Positions 34,980-46,479 of a stretch of 64,000 nucleotides of DNA are shown here, in pieces. The notes under the pieces are model-generated. The model did not search any database and was not told the origin of the DNA. It saw nothing but the letters and a program-made list of their open reading frames with translations. The stretch is from Capitulum mitella (Eukaryota; Arthropoda; Thecostraca; Pollicipedomorpha; Pollicipedidae), in NCBI GenBank assembly GCA_030062745.1, contig CP099846.1, forward strand, positions 2,108,001 to 2,172,000. Direction: 5' to 3'. Position numbers and translations under genes: made by a program. The number at the start of each line of letters is the position of its first letter. The stretch's first letter is position 1.

Positions 34980-37762
34980 CGCCCATTCCGTGCTTTTCAC
35001 GTCAGGAGTCGCATGGAGAACCTGATAGCCTTCAAGAAGGGGAGAGCTTTAGCTCGGCGCACGATAAGGGAAGCGAAACGTATTTCCTGGCGTGCGTAGG
35101 TAACACGTTCAACCGATTTACGCCAACTTCGCAGATCTGGGCGCGGAACAAGCGTATTTCTGGGCAGTTTTCATCCGTGCCGCTTCCTGTGCTACGTGTG
35201 GACGGTCAGACTGTGACGCAGCCATTGGATGTGGCTAACGAGATTGCACAAGCCTTGTCACACCGTAGCAAAGGTGGTAACACGAACCCACAGTTCTTAC
35301 GGCACAGAGCACGATGTGAGCAAACAGTGATAGATTTTTCCACGAGTGAATCGCAGGCATACAATGAGCCATTCACTTTGATGGAGTTGGAATCGGCAAT
35401 TGTCAAGCTTCGCAGTGTGTCAGAAGGCCCTGATACCATACGCAACGACATGCTCAGACATCTGCCGCCCTGCATACTTCGCGTGCTTTTGGTGGATTTT
35501 AACTCATTGTGGTTAAGAGATGAATTCCCAGCTGTTTGGCGAGAAGCTGTGATAGTTCCACTTCTGAAACCAGGCAAAAGTGGATTAGATCCTCTTCACT
35601 ACAGACCCATTTCTCTTACGTCATCACTTTGTAAACTGATGGAAAAGATGGTGAACGCACGATTGACCTTTTTTTGAACAGCATCACGTTTTTACTAACG
35701 CGCAGTGCGGTTTTAGAAGGAACCGGACACAGTGGACCATCTTATAGCTCTAGACACTATGATTCGTACCGGTTTTAAAGCGATCAAGCATATAGGCACA
35801 GTCTTCTTTGACACTGAGGGCGCCTACGACGCCACTTGGTTTCATGGTATTCTTGTAAAGCTGTTTAGATATGGTAAACGTGGTCGTATGAGTACTTTTC
35901 TTCGACGCTTTTTAGCTGACCGTTTTTTCCGTGTCCGTGTTGGAAACACACTCCGAAAAGTTCCCACAAATAAACGTTGTACCCCAAGGCGGTGTGTTAA
36001 GTGCAGCGTTATTCGCAGTTATGATAAACGACATCGGTGATGTGCTCCCCCAGTCTGTTGGCCGTGCTCTTTTTGTTGATGTTTTTGCCATTTGGACGAG
36101 TGCAGTAAGAGCACCATCAGTGGAACGGCATCTCCAGCTGGCTGTGGACCGCGTGGAGAGGTGGAGCACCATGAATGGGTTCAGTTTTTCAAAAAATAAG
36201 ACCGTAGCCATGCATTTTCTTCGTCGCTGGAGATACGGTGAAATGACTCTCCGTTTGTATGGACAGTGCATTCCAACAGAGTCTGTGGCCAGATATCTCG
36301 GGGTATATTTTGACCGCCGCCTTACGTATAATGCACATCTGGAAACTTTAAGCGATCGCTGTTTTAAGTCTCTGGACATATTAAAATGTGTGTCACGCAC
36401 AATGCTGTGATATAGTTCTCTCGTCCGCTCCAAGCTGGATGATGCATGTTTTGTGTATGACAGCGCATGTGATCCAGCAAGTGCATTCTAGACACCATCC
36501 ATCACACCGCTCTCCGCATCATCACAGGGGCCTTCCGCACATCACCCACTGTTAGCCTTATGGCAGAGTCACAGGAGTCGCCACTGTCGACGAGGAGGAA
36601 AATGCTCGGCATGCGCTATCCCCTGAAGCTGCGACAATTCCCGTTACACCCGACGTATGACGCAGGTTTTTCACGGTCCACTGTGAGCTTCCTTCGCGGT
36701 GGATCGCAGCAGCGCACTCCGCCTTTCGGCTTCCGAATGCGAGCTCTGTTGCAGGAGTGCGAAATTCCTCTTCGAGGGGTGAAGCGAATAAGCCATCTGC
36801 CTTCTCCTCCCTGGCATTTGACGTCATCTTCAATAGACACCTTGCTTGCAGAAATTAGAAAGAATGAAGCCATGCCAAATATAATGGGATCCAGGGCGCT
36901 GGAGCGCATGGCGTCATATGGCGGATACACACTGACGTACATGGACGGATCTGAGACCGCCGGCGGTGTTCGTTGTGCGTTTGAGTGCGGTTCTGTCACC
37001 CGATCGTTCTCGTTGCCTGCACACGCGTCTGTTTTTACATCGGAATTGATAGCAATCACCAAGGCGTTATGTTTCATCGAAGTTGGTGACGAATCACTAT
37101 ACCTGATTTTAACGGATTCCCTTAGAAGCCTTATTGCTCTTAGATCTTTGCATTCAGCATGTTTCCTTCTACAGGACATTTTACTACGTCTGACACAACT
37201 GGATCGGACTGGGAATAAAATCATCCTGTGCTGGATACCCAGTCACGTCGGAATTACGGACAACGAGTTGACCGATGCCGCTGCCAGGCGAGCAGCGCTG
37301 ACACTATGTACACGTTCTCTGCCAATCTTGCCAGAGACTTTTATCCGGCAATTAGGAACTTCCTGTACAACAAGTGGCAGCGCTCTTGGGATGAGATAGA
37401 TGGCAATAAACTCACAATGGTAAAACCCAAGCCTGGTTCATGGTTATCCTGCTCTCGCAAGGCAAGTCGAGAGGAAAAAATACTGTGCAGACTGCGTATC
37501 GGTCACTTATACGACCCATGGCTATCTGTTGCTTAGGGCTGGTAGGCCTCTCTGCCATCGATGTGGTGCCTTCCTCACTGTCAACCACGTGGTCCTTTCG
37601 TGTCCATACTTGGCTGAAAAACGTTGACTTCACTTCGGACAGCACGCTTCGTCTCTGACGCTCTGCGATGTACTTGGAGACAACTCACGCTTTCTTGAAT
37701 CGAAACAGCTCTTTCTATTTCTTAAAGACGCTGACTTCGATGTTTTTTACACACCTCACTAG
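34980..37762 (+). pseudogene. Decayed non-LTR retrotransposon ORF2 (RT, RNase H, zinc knuckle)
   Basis: A Jockey/I-group retrotransposon polyprotein lacking its endonuclease. In order I see: the linker after the endonuclease (ENLIAFKKGRALARRTIREA, 35010-35075, then TPTSQIW near 35125); RT fingers (YRPISLTSSLCKLMEKMV near 35600-35660); QCGFRRNR near 35703; FFDTEGAYDATW near 35805; VPQGGVLSAALFA near 35980; the palm motif as FVDV at 36072-36083 where YxDD is expected; RNase H at about 36910-37330 with YMDGS, TSELIAI, LTDS and DNELTDAA, so all four acidic positions look kept; and a C-terminal CHRC...H...C knuckle near 37555-37600. At least six frameshifts or stops break the frame (near 35100, 35675, 35735, 35965, 36410 and 36490). 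Dead on both frame and catalytic grounds. Confidence 0.93.
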
Positions 37763-38368
37763 TGAGGCAAAGCAACCTCGTTATAAGCGCACACTAACCT
37801 CAGAAGTCGGCGCGCCCGAAAACACCGATAAACAACAAGCAGCGAAACAACTGGCTCTACATCATGCGTGTTGTGCTGTATGCATCACTTTGTTTCACAC
37901 TGAACGTTGAGAATGGCTGATAAAAATCTAAATATCACCAGTAATGGTACCGATGCCCTACAGGATTTTGACCAACGATTTTGCGCTACAGAACCCTGTC
38001 CCAATAGTCGTTCTAAGGGGATGATATTATCGCGAGCATTTGATCCCTGTGAGATCGTAATTCCTCGCTTCAGGTGTATAAAGATGCAATTGTTTTCCAG
38101 ATAAATATACGTATGTTTTCGAGCCAGTATTTCAGGTGATGAGAATTAACCGAAACACACGTTTTACTTTGATAAATCGGACAAGTAGTCGCCTATATAA
38201 CAAAAAGAGGCACATCCTAGGAGTCAGACAAATCACGCGCGATGCCCCCACAACAAGGGGCCACATGCCTAACAAACCCTACAGGAAATACACCATTACG
38301 TGGAAAAAAACAAATAGATATGCATGTTACACAAAACTCGAGAAAATAGAAATTAACTAAGGATAGTT
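37763..38368. other. Non-coding segment between LINE remnant and right foldback arm
   Basis: May be the 3' untranslated end of the retrotransposon, or unique interior of the foldback element. No poly-A or simple tail was seen, so the retrotransposon's 3' boundary is not fixed. Confidence 0.4.
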
Positions 38369-38938
38369 TTGAGCTCAACATCACACGGAGAGTTTGACAG
38401 CGTTTACAGCGATCAGAGTTTTCGGGAGAAACTCCCACCCCTTGTAATTAATGAGAATGTCAATGCACCCGGCAAATTTCACTGCCAGGCAGTGTGTTCC
38501 TGGTCAGGGTACCCATACACGAAAAATCAGAAAAATCGTAGGTGCCGGCCAATTCACGACCGTTGCCCTCATTGTTAAAGCCTATGGGAAATAAAGCATT
38601 AGGTGAAAAACCGGTTCTGGATGCATGTTTCTCAAAAAGTTGAAAAGATATTGATAAACAAGAGGTAGTTTTGAGCTCGGTTTGACACGGGGAGTCGTTT
38701 GAGATGCTACTTGACTATATGCAGTCGGCTGTGAATATTAGTGAGAAACTCCCACCCCTTGATTGATAATTGGCTCTGCAGGCTAAGGTATTGGATGCAC
38801 CCAACATTAAATTGCACCATCGTGTTCAGCTCGTCGAGATGCATCATATGGTGCATTTTGGCCGCTTTTGGAGGGGTCGCTTTTATGGGCTGAGCGTGGG
38901 CTGAGCGTGGGCTGACCGTGGGCTGTCTTGACACACAT
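38369..38938. repeat. Right inverted arm of the foldback element
   Basis: Reverse complement of the left arm: tip with four 11-bp units, then about one and a half copies of the 317-bp unit. The innermost partial unit (38369-38450) is noticeably more diverged than the rest. Confidence 0.93.
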
Positions 38939-39435
38939 CTGGCACCGCCTATGCTAACATTATACAAACACTGTGATGCGATTTGTACTTCTTTAGCATA
39001 GCATGACTAGCAGAGGCCAAAAAAGTGTTTTTACCTTTTTTGTTCATTCAGTTGTTAGAAAACTAATCCTCCTTTTTTCAAAACCCTGTGAACACCCATG
39101 AATTTTCTCAAAATTTTAGATTTGTGGACCCATGGTAAAAGCCCTATCCATAACCTCTCGATTCATGTCAGTTTCATTGAAATCGGTCGATAAACAACGG
39201 AGTTATAAGAAGTCCAAAAGTACCCCCCATTTTGACATTTTTGCCCCCCTGTATCCACAAATTTCGAAATTTTGAAAATTTCTTCTTATAAAAATGTGGT
39301 TCACGTCACGGCGAATCGATTGCCATTTGTTGCGATGAAATCGGACGAGTAGTTCTCGAGATCTCGGGGGGGGGGCGAATCCGCCCCCCTGCCGGGAATC
39401 GACCATACCGTCTAGTCCTCCGGGAATAGGGTTAA

Positions 39436-42400
39436 AATGCGTCGAATGTCATCCAAAGGATTCTCACCGTGTCGTTTACAAGCTTGAAAATTATTTCATT
39501 ACCATAGCTTAGTTAATAAGTGTATAATTAAATAGTTCTGATGAAAGAGCAAAGAATTTTAGATTCATTGGCAGCTGAAATATATTTTTTGCGTTTTAAT
39601 TTACCTATTTTATGAACCTCGTTTGCCTGTCTTATAGGAAGGCCATGTTACAAACACTTATGCAAGAGGCGACATCCAGTTTGTGAGCCTCGGTCCCAAG
39701 CGTCCCATTCGGAGTTACCCGTTCTTCGGGCTTCGTTCTGACCTCGCAGGCAGCCCTAAAAAGGTGGTGTACCCGAAGTCAGCGCAAGAAGCGATGACGG
39801 ACACTCCTTTAACAGCCCGTTTGTGGTAGTCAGTTTCAACAAAAGTGAAACACCAGGTTCGCTTTCCTCTTACCTCAAATTTGACCTGACTTTCTCCTAT
39901 TGTAAAGATAAGAACGGTTTGGACCCTTGAACTAGGGTAGACAAGGCAACGCGCCTACTTGAGATAAGGCGCCCCGCCCATTACCTCCTACATTTGAAGT
40001 TATTCACAAAAAATGCTTCCGTTAGCTTTTCACTCTCTGTGTGAATGCCTGCAACACAAGGTCGATGCGATGGTGTGCTAAGAAGGTTTGGGCCCATATT
40101 TATGTTATTTTTTTACGTGAACAATACTTGCGTTGGTACAGGGCATTCCGACGTTGCCTCGATACGCCAATGGACCAATCCAGCTATGTATTTTCCACCT
40201 TTGGATAAAAAGGAAAAGTGGCAAAAATGGTGCGTAAGTTCTGAACTAATATTTCTTAACATGGATACCTGTGTGGGGTAACGCACTTCCTCAAGCACGG
40301 GGAAAAACGTCCCCAAGAAGCTCTGCCTCTGCTCTACCCCGTAAACAGATCGCTATGTTCAGATGCAGTCCTAAAATAGGCAGATAATAGAACTCCACAG
40401 ACTGTTGGTCCATTCGACGTCGACCACATCATTCAGTCTGCATGATTTTGTGCTATGTGTCTGATATCAGGGGTCCAGCAAGCTATATGTTTTCCAAAAA
40501 TTATGCGAATTTTCCATGCTTTGGTACCCCTCGATCTGGTGTACGCGATCTGGTGATCTGGTGTTGCTACGTCATGACAGGAGCAGCAACATCACCTGCC
40601 TGTCCATGAAATGAGTTATGGAAGGCCCGATATCGCCGTTAAGGATTACCATGTGTTTAATCGGGATCCTCAAACACTTCAGAAAGTCCAAAGCCGCCTG
40701 TTTTAACAATGATTAAGTAGAAACTCATGACCGATAATGTAAATATATGCTTGGTGTGTACAAAATGTAATTTTGCCAAAGAAGGTTTGAACTGTGTTAT
40801 TATGGATGCGTCGCACCTCACTCATTTATTTGATTTCCGATGGTTTGATCATATGAGTGGATGAAACAGCTCCTACACAGCGCAACTTCCATTAAAAATC
40901 GTGGATATCTGTGTCTTTTAAAATCGTAAGAACGCACGGGGGGCTGCAGATGAGCGCAGCTGCTTCGCAGCATAACAGACGTTGTAACGCCACTCAGGCT
41001 TGTCACGCACTGATGTCCCTTAAAACGTGAAGCGATTGGAATACAGTATGTCCCTAGTCAGATGTTTGCAGACAGTTTGCAAACAAAACGCCACCAAACG
41101 TCGCTTTTAGCACCTTACGAAAAAAACCGGACGAATTGTGCACGAAGCATATAATTGGCCTTAGCATCTGCTGGCATTTGGCATGCACGGTTTCTTTACC
41201 CTGCCACGGCAGGCGACAAAGGCGAGCAATCATTTAACAACCGCAGTTTTTGCTAGACTGATGAAATTTGCTGTGAAGGTCCTCAGTGGTACCTGCTGGA
41301 AGATTCAGACTACTTTTGGGTAGCCCATTAAATGTCGGGTCATGCAGTTATATTCAAAGTTATGCCCCTCGCCAGTCGGCGTGGAATTCTAATCAATCTT
41401 GAAATGGTTGGTTGCATACTGCACTCGCACATGCATCACCTTTTGCAACTAAGGAAGTCTTGCCCGACCTTATTGACTACGACCTGTGCCTTTGGAATGG
41501 TTACGAGAACAGTAATTATGGTTCAGAAGGAAAACAGGGAAAATTGCAAATAAAAGTCCTTTTTAATTATAACCTATTAACCTGAACCTATTAAACTGTT
41601 TTTTCTATGCGTTTTCAGTCATGTTCGAGAATCACAGCTCCCGCTTTCTTCATAGATCACAGTTAATTAAGATTCAATAACTTAATGCGCCAAATGAGCG
41701 CATTTGAGGTGTACGACCGCATTTGACCGAAAGATACTGACACGGAACCGTCAAAATTCCATGAAACAAAGCGCAAAGTGCAATACAGCTACGTTTGTGA
41801 TATCTCAGGCATTCAGAGGCCTCCTCCCCTCCCATAGTATGTCAGTTTTATAGGTCTTTCACGGGCGCGTTTTAATACCGCAGCAGTAAATATATTTAAT
41901 GCTTCATTTGTTCACGGCATCAGAGCCCATTGGCCGTATGCTATAGGATGCCATGCATTTTGGTATGCAACATGGGAACTCTGACGCAAGAGAGAGGCGC
42001 TTTGCTATATGCAAAAGAGCACTTTGTCCCACAGTGCATCCTCTTCTGCATTGTTCTGAAATTTGGTATATTTCTATCACAAAAACACGTTGAATGTCTC
42101 AGCCAATTATTGCTTAAAACCAGACAATTGAGTGAACTGCCGACCCTCACTTTTTAGTTCAACCGCATTGCCAGATCTGAAAAATTCTGTTTTCCTGAAA
42201 ACCGGGGCATTTTGCCCCGCTCTACCCTACCAATTTTTTTTCTTGGTTCCCGAAACGGCATGCCTGGAGGCCACTGTGTACATATTATTAGGGATATTTG
42301 AAAAGCAAAGACGAATTCGAATACGAAAAAGACCTCAGGTTTACAGCTAGAATTGGCTATGTCGCGTCAATGGCAACCGTGAAGAGAGTTTTCAAGATTT

Positions 42401-43330
42401 AGTGGGCCAAGGGTACCAAAAATAACGCCAGCTTTAGCGCAACACTGCAATACGCAATTCTCGAAAATCTTGTCCAATATCTCCGGCTACCCCGGAACAG
42501 ACTGGTGAGCAGGCAGCGCGTTTAGCCTGAGGAAAATCATCGTTGTTTCGCCCCGGGCTCCGGGCACGACACGCCAGCATGGCAACGTCACAGACAAAAC
42601 ACGATCGGAGGACTGCCACACGCCGATCGCACCAGCTGACAAGCGTGTAGTTTTGTATCAGTATACAAGTACATAAGTATGTAAGCATAGAGGATATAAG
42701 TTTATAAGTATGCAGCTATATAAGTATATACTCCACCAGAAGTACTCCTGGTGGCGTCCTGGCCCAACCATCGTTTGAGATCTAACATGAGTTCTTTCAG
42801 TGATAAATCAAAAAAGGCAAAACAGTTTGTTGTTTTGCACCAGTGTCATCGAGAAAACGGTGCCCATGCCATTCGCAACTTGGAGCGATCTTTGGACTCT
42901 GTTCCAGACTGCCTCTTTAAAACACTCCTTCAGACCAGCTTTTTCGAGCCACCCTCTGAGACATATCACTTTAGACGAGGTCTGGCCTCACAGAATCTGG
43001 TCTCTCCATAAATAGCGATAGCCGGCCTGACACCTCATATCATGGATCTCTCGCCACTCGCCGCCTAACACCACCTCCTCTTTCTCTCGCCTCAGGACCT
43101 TTCGTATCACACCTTCCCCGAAGTTTTGACCGATCCCTGATCAAAATCCCACCTACGACAAGTTGTCCCATCCTATCCTCTACGGTGGTCCTTCAGAATG
43201 AACTGTGGAGTATTACTGGTCCTAACATTTTTTATCTGCTGTGTGTTGCAAGAAAATGGCGCCACGAAATTCTGGGGCCAATAACTCTTCGTTTGGGGGT
43301 CGCGCACATCATGTCTACTGAGTTGCGTTT
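39436..43330. other. Intergenic DNA
   Basis: No gene recognised. A short ATAAGTATGTAAG-like tandem tract lies at about 42655-42735. Confidence 0.4.
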
Positions 43331-43959
43331 ACCGACGCCCGGCGTTGCAGTCTCCGTAGGCCGCGCGCCGTCGGCTGCTGCGGCTAACACCAGGCGGCAG
43401 CCAGCAGGCTCGCTGTCCGTCGCGACAACCGGCGTCAGAGGTTGCGACGCGAAATGACCATGGCAATCGAGAGCGTCGTTAAATAACGCAACAACTAACT
43501 GACCAACCAGCCGGCGGGCGGTCAAAAACGACCACTTAACGAAAATGAGTACTTTCGAACGCGTTATGAAATCAGTTCTTACGGGTCTTTATCAGCCGGG
43601 CCGAAGGGTTTACCTGTGCAGTTTTCCGACTGATACTAATAATAGATAAGCAGAAGGGTGGTCCTTATCAGATTTGAAATTTGCAAAAAAGACATTGTTT
43701 CGATCCTTGTCTTTTACTGTGTAACAGGAACAGCACGAAACCAGTTTGCTCTGCGAGGCGAACAAACTCCTGCGCCTCCTTTGTTCGACTAAGGATTGCC
43801 TTCTTTGAGTCAGGAAATTGCGACCGATGTTCAGCAGCAACTTGCAGCAGGAAATGGAGCTCTTCCTCGTCATGCGTGATCTTGCCGTTGTACTCTTTGA
43901 CAAGAGCTACAATGCATTGTCGTTCGTCACCCGGAAGCCCGCAGCGATTTCTTGGGCTG

Positions 43960-44012
<53 letters not shown>

Positions 44013-44328
44013 CTGTGCAATTTTCAGGCTGATCCGCCGAAGGGATTGATGATTACAGCAAACGATCTCCACCATTACAGCGATACTGTCGTGCAAATGT
44101 TCGTGGCGCTGTAACTGGCAATCTGTCTGCAGTATCAGTCTCAATGTTGCACAGATAAAAGCTACGGCCCAGATTACTTACGATTTGCACGAACTGATTT
44201 CACAAAGCGTTCCAAAGTATTACACTTCTAGACGTCGTCGTTTTCGCCTACCCTCTGACTCCCTCTTAATGTTAGTTACGGCGGCCGACGTCGCGCAACC
44301 GATGGAGACTGCAACGCCAGGCGTCGGT
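43331..44328. mobile_element. Possible inverted-repeat element of about 1 kb
   Basis: 43331-43387 and 44271-44328 are inverted copies, about 80% alike, that start ACCGACGCCYGGCGTTGCAG on each strand and run to CTAAC. The interior holds a (TA)n tract and two diverged copies of ACCTGTGCARTTTTC (about 43613 and 44011). A - strand frame at about 43690-43950 reads a normal-looking peptide without a recognisable domain. No target duplication is evident, so transposon status is a guess. Confidence 0.45.
43962..44009. repeat. (TA)n microsatellite
   Basis: About 24 AT/TA dinucleotides inside the putative inverted-repeat element. Confidence 0.97.
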
Positions 44329-44337
44329 GCAGATGCG

Positions 44338-44405
44338 CATCTTTGAGTCTATTGCGCTACCAGTTAAAATTGTCCGGTCGAAGTAAAACTTAAGGGTGTA
44401 CACTT
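44338..44405 (+). repeat. Dispersed repeat fragment, copy 1
   Basis: CATCTTTGRGTCYATTGCGC followed by the GTTAAAATTGT and GTCGAAGT region aligns with 46412-46479 at about 80% identity in the same orientation. Confidence 0.65.
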
Positions 44406-44533
44406 TTAGGTGTCGAAGAACACAATAAAAGGCTAGGAACAAAACCATGACTTCTTGGAAAATTTCGGGTCTGATAAGGTGTCCTCCATACCAGCTCAGT
44501 CACACCTGACACCTCGAACCTCGGCCTATTTTA

Positions 44534-44585
44534 ACTGGGTGGGCAAATGTTCCCCGCCCCCACTTATCAGTTTTGCCCACCCAGT
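44534..44585. repeat. 52-bp hairpin with perfect 14-bp arms
   Basis: ACTGGGTGGGCAAA at 44534-44547 and its exact complement at 44572-44585, separated by 24 nt. It could be a solo transposon terminus that folds back, or an extremely deleted MITE. Confidence 0.85.
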
Positions 44586-44938
44586 GACGAGACTTTGCCC
44601 CAAAATTGTTCACTTCTTTTATAGTCTAAACAAGCGGAGCTATGACACGGAGGACTTAAAGTCGGCGTGCAGCATTCACATCGTTCAAAGGCCTCTAAAA
44701 CTATATGATATGAGATCTTTCATGCAGTCGGAGGACTTCATGAAGAAGTGTTTGGAGATATCAAATTACCCTTGGGCATATAATAGGCAATGCTGCTATT
44801 ACACGCCAGGGGTTTTCTACGAGCTTAGTGTTAGACACTTTCCAGATAATAGTGAGGTGCGTAATGACTTCTGGACAAAATGACCAAGAGATTTGCGCAT
44901 AGTGTAGTCTGGCGTAAATTTTTGTCTATTCAGTTTGC
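44586..44938. other. Intergenic DNA
   Basis: A + strand frame (44455-44883) runs through this stretch and the hairpin without a recognisable domain. Confidence 0.35.
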
Positions 44939-44942
44939 TTAA

Positions 44943-46149
44943 CCCTATTCCCGGCAGGGGGGCTGAATCCGCCCCCTCGGGTTTTTTGGTTGCCAATTCC
45001 AGGCTTTTTAACGCAGCTTCACGAAACTTGGTCACTTTTCCTAGTTATTCTTTCTACGTGCCGTGACAAATTTTCAGAATTCTATTTGCTCAGGGGCAGA
45101 GCCAGGCAACGTTTTTGGGAGGCACCTCAGGCTATTTTTGGCCATGTTCAGAGTAAAAGGAAATTGTCTGCCAAAAACAGAGTTTTTAAGATAGAACTTA
45201 AAACCTTATATGGATGAATAGCTAAATAGTTGGGCAATGTGCAGATGTAATTTTGTTTATCTGAAGTCACTTTACAAGGTTAGGTCAACGTCAAAAATCA
45301 AAATTTGCTTTTTTTGCAATAATTTCGGCGCCGTTTTTTTTTTAAATGCCAAACCCGGAATATATATGACGTAGAACGGTGCCCTCTACTTGTGTATCAA
45401 GTTTCAGCTTGATATCAAGTCGGGTCACGAAGCTATGACCTAAAATGTCAGTGTGCGTACGCTATATCGCAATAGCCCTAAAATCAAATTTTCGAAATAG
45501 AGTGAATTCAAATGATTGGAAACGTTTACAGATAATATTAAATGCACACGAGATCATTCTAAGTGACCCCAAGGACACTGGAGGTCATTTGAGGTCAAAG
45601 ATCGCAAGTTGATTTGAAGAACGTGTGACCATGACAGTTCCCCCTTTTTCACGTCCCTGGCACCGCCTATGCTAACATTATACAAACATAGTGATGCGAT
45701 TTGTACTTCTTTAGCATAACATGACTAGCAGAAGCCAAAAAAGTGTTTTTGTCTTTTTTGTTCATTCGGCTGTTAGGGAACTAATCCTCCTATTTTTGGA
45801 AATCTGTGAACACCCATGAATTTTCTCAAAATTTAAGATTTTCGTACCCATGTAAAAGCCCTATCCATAGTCTCTCGAATCATGCCAGTTTCACTGAAAT
45901 CGGTTCATAAAGAACGGAGCTATAAGAAGTCCAAAAGTACCCCCATTTTGACATTTTTGCCCCCCTGTATCCATACATTTCAAAATTTTGAAAAGTTCTT
46001 TTCACAGAAATGTAGTTCACGTCATGGTAAATCGATTGCCGTTTGTTGCGATGAAATCGGACGAGTAGTTCTCGAAATCTCAGGGGGGGCCGAATCGCCC
46101 CCCCCCCTGCCGGGAATCGACCATACCGTCTAGCCTTCCGGGAATAGGG
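44943..46149. mobile_element. TTAA family A element, copy 2 (uninterrupted, 1207 bp)
   Basis: Flanked by TTAA at 44939-44942 and 46150-46153. Both ends begin with the perfect 12-bp inverted repeat CCCTATTCCCGG. TTAA duplication with a CCCTA start is what the piggyBac superfamily shows. Subterminal hairpins of G-runs and C-runs lie at about 44955-44985 and 46083-46115. No transposase frame. This copy is the intact reference for the split copy at 33086-39431 and carries the decamer CTGGCACCGC only once. Confidence 0.9.
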
Positions 46150-46411
46150 TTAAAAAGACGCATTAGCTTGGTTCCGTCCCATGAGCTTGGTTGCTTGCAT
46201 GCAGATCTTTAGCCTCCCGGTTCTGCTCGTAGCCGTGACTAGTACGGGCCCCAGTGCTAAAAAAACAAACATGTAGCCATTATGCACAATAGCCATAATA
46301 CAAAGAAACATAATGCATGACCTTGATTGATCCAGACTGGCCTGGCCTAAACGGCTACCTTTATCACACAGACGAACTCCTCACAGAATTGGCTGTCTGG
46401 TCGCTGGTGGC

Positions 46412-46479
46412 CGCCATCTTTGGGTCCATTGCGCCACCGGTTAAAATTGTTCAGTCGAAGTGAAACTTCAGCGTTTATA
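46412..46479 (+). repeat. Dispersed repeat fragment, copy 2
   Basis: Aligns with 44338-44405. It leads into a GC-richer stretch (46480-46720) with overlapping open frames on both strands and no recognisable domain. Confidence 0.6.

Larger units (their letters stand above)
33813..38938. mobile_element. 5.1-kb foldback transposon with long composite inverted arms
   Basis: It begins and ends with ATGTGTGTCAAGACAGCC in inverted orientation and is flanked by a perfect 10-bp duplication CTGGCACCGC (33803-33812 and 38939-38948). The uninterrupted relative at 45640-45690 has this decamer once, which proves the insertion. Just inside each tip are four 11-bp units of the CAGCCCACGCT type. Further in, the left arm holds tandem 317-318-bp units, the right arm about 1.7. 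The outer 180 bp of the arms appear identical and homology extends for over 450 bp. Long arms made of tandem repeats with about 9-10-bp duplications recall Drosophila FB and Mutator-like foldback elements. A decayed retrotransposon lies between the arms; no transposase was recognised. Confidence 0.9.
33086..39431. mobile_element. TTAA family A element, copy 1, split by an insertion
   Basis: The left part (33086-33812) and the right part (38949-39431) align with the two halves of the uninterrupted copy at 44943-46149. The ends read CCCTATTCCTGG and, on the other strand, CCCTATTCCCGG. The right flank is TTAA (39432-39435); the left flank is TCAA, one change from TTAA. The two halves are separated by the 5.1-kb foldback element at 33813-38938. 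Family A has G/C-run hairpins just inside each end and no coding frame, consistent with a piggyBac-like non-autonomous element. Confidence 0.85.

Noticed and set aside
45091..45672. A further hAT-like element nested in TTAA family A (CAGGGGCAGAGCCAGG ... CTGGCACCGCCTATG)
   Set aside because: The ends match only about 12 of 16 positions, and no 8-bp duplication is present on either side.
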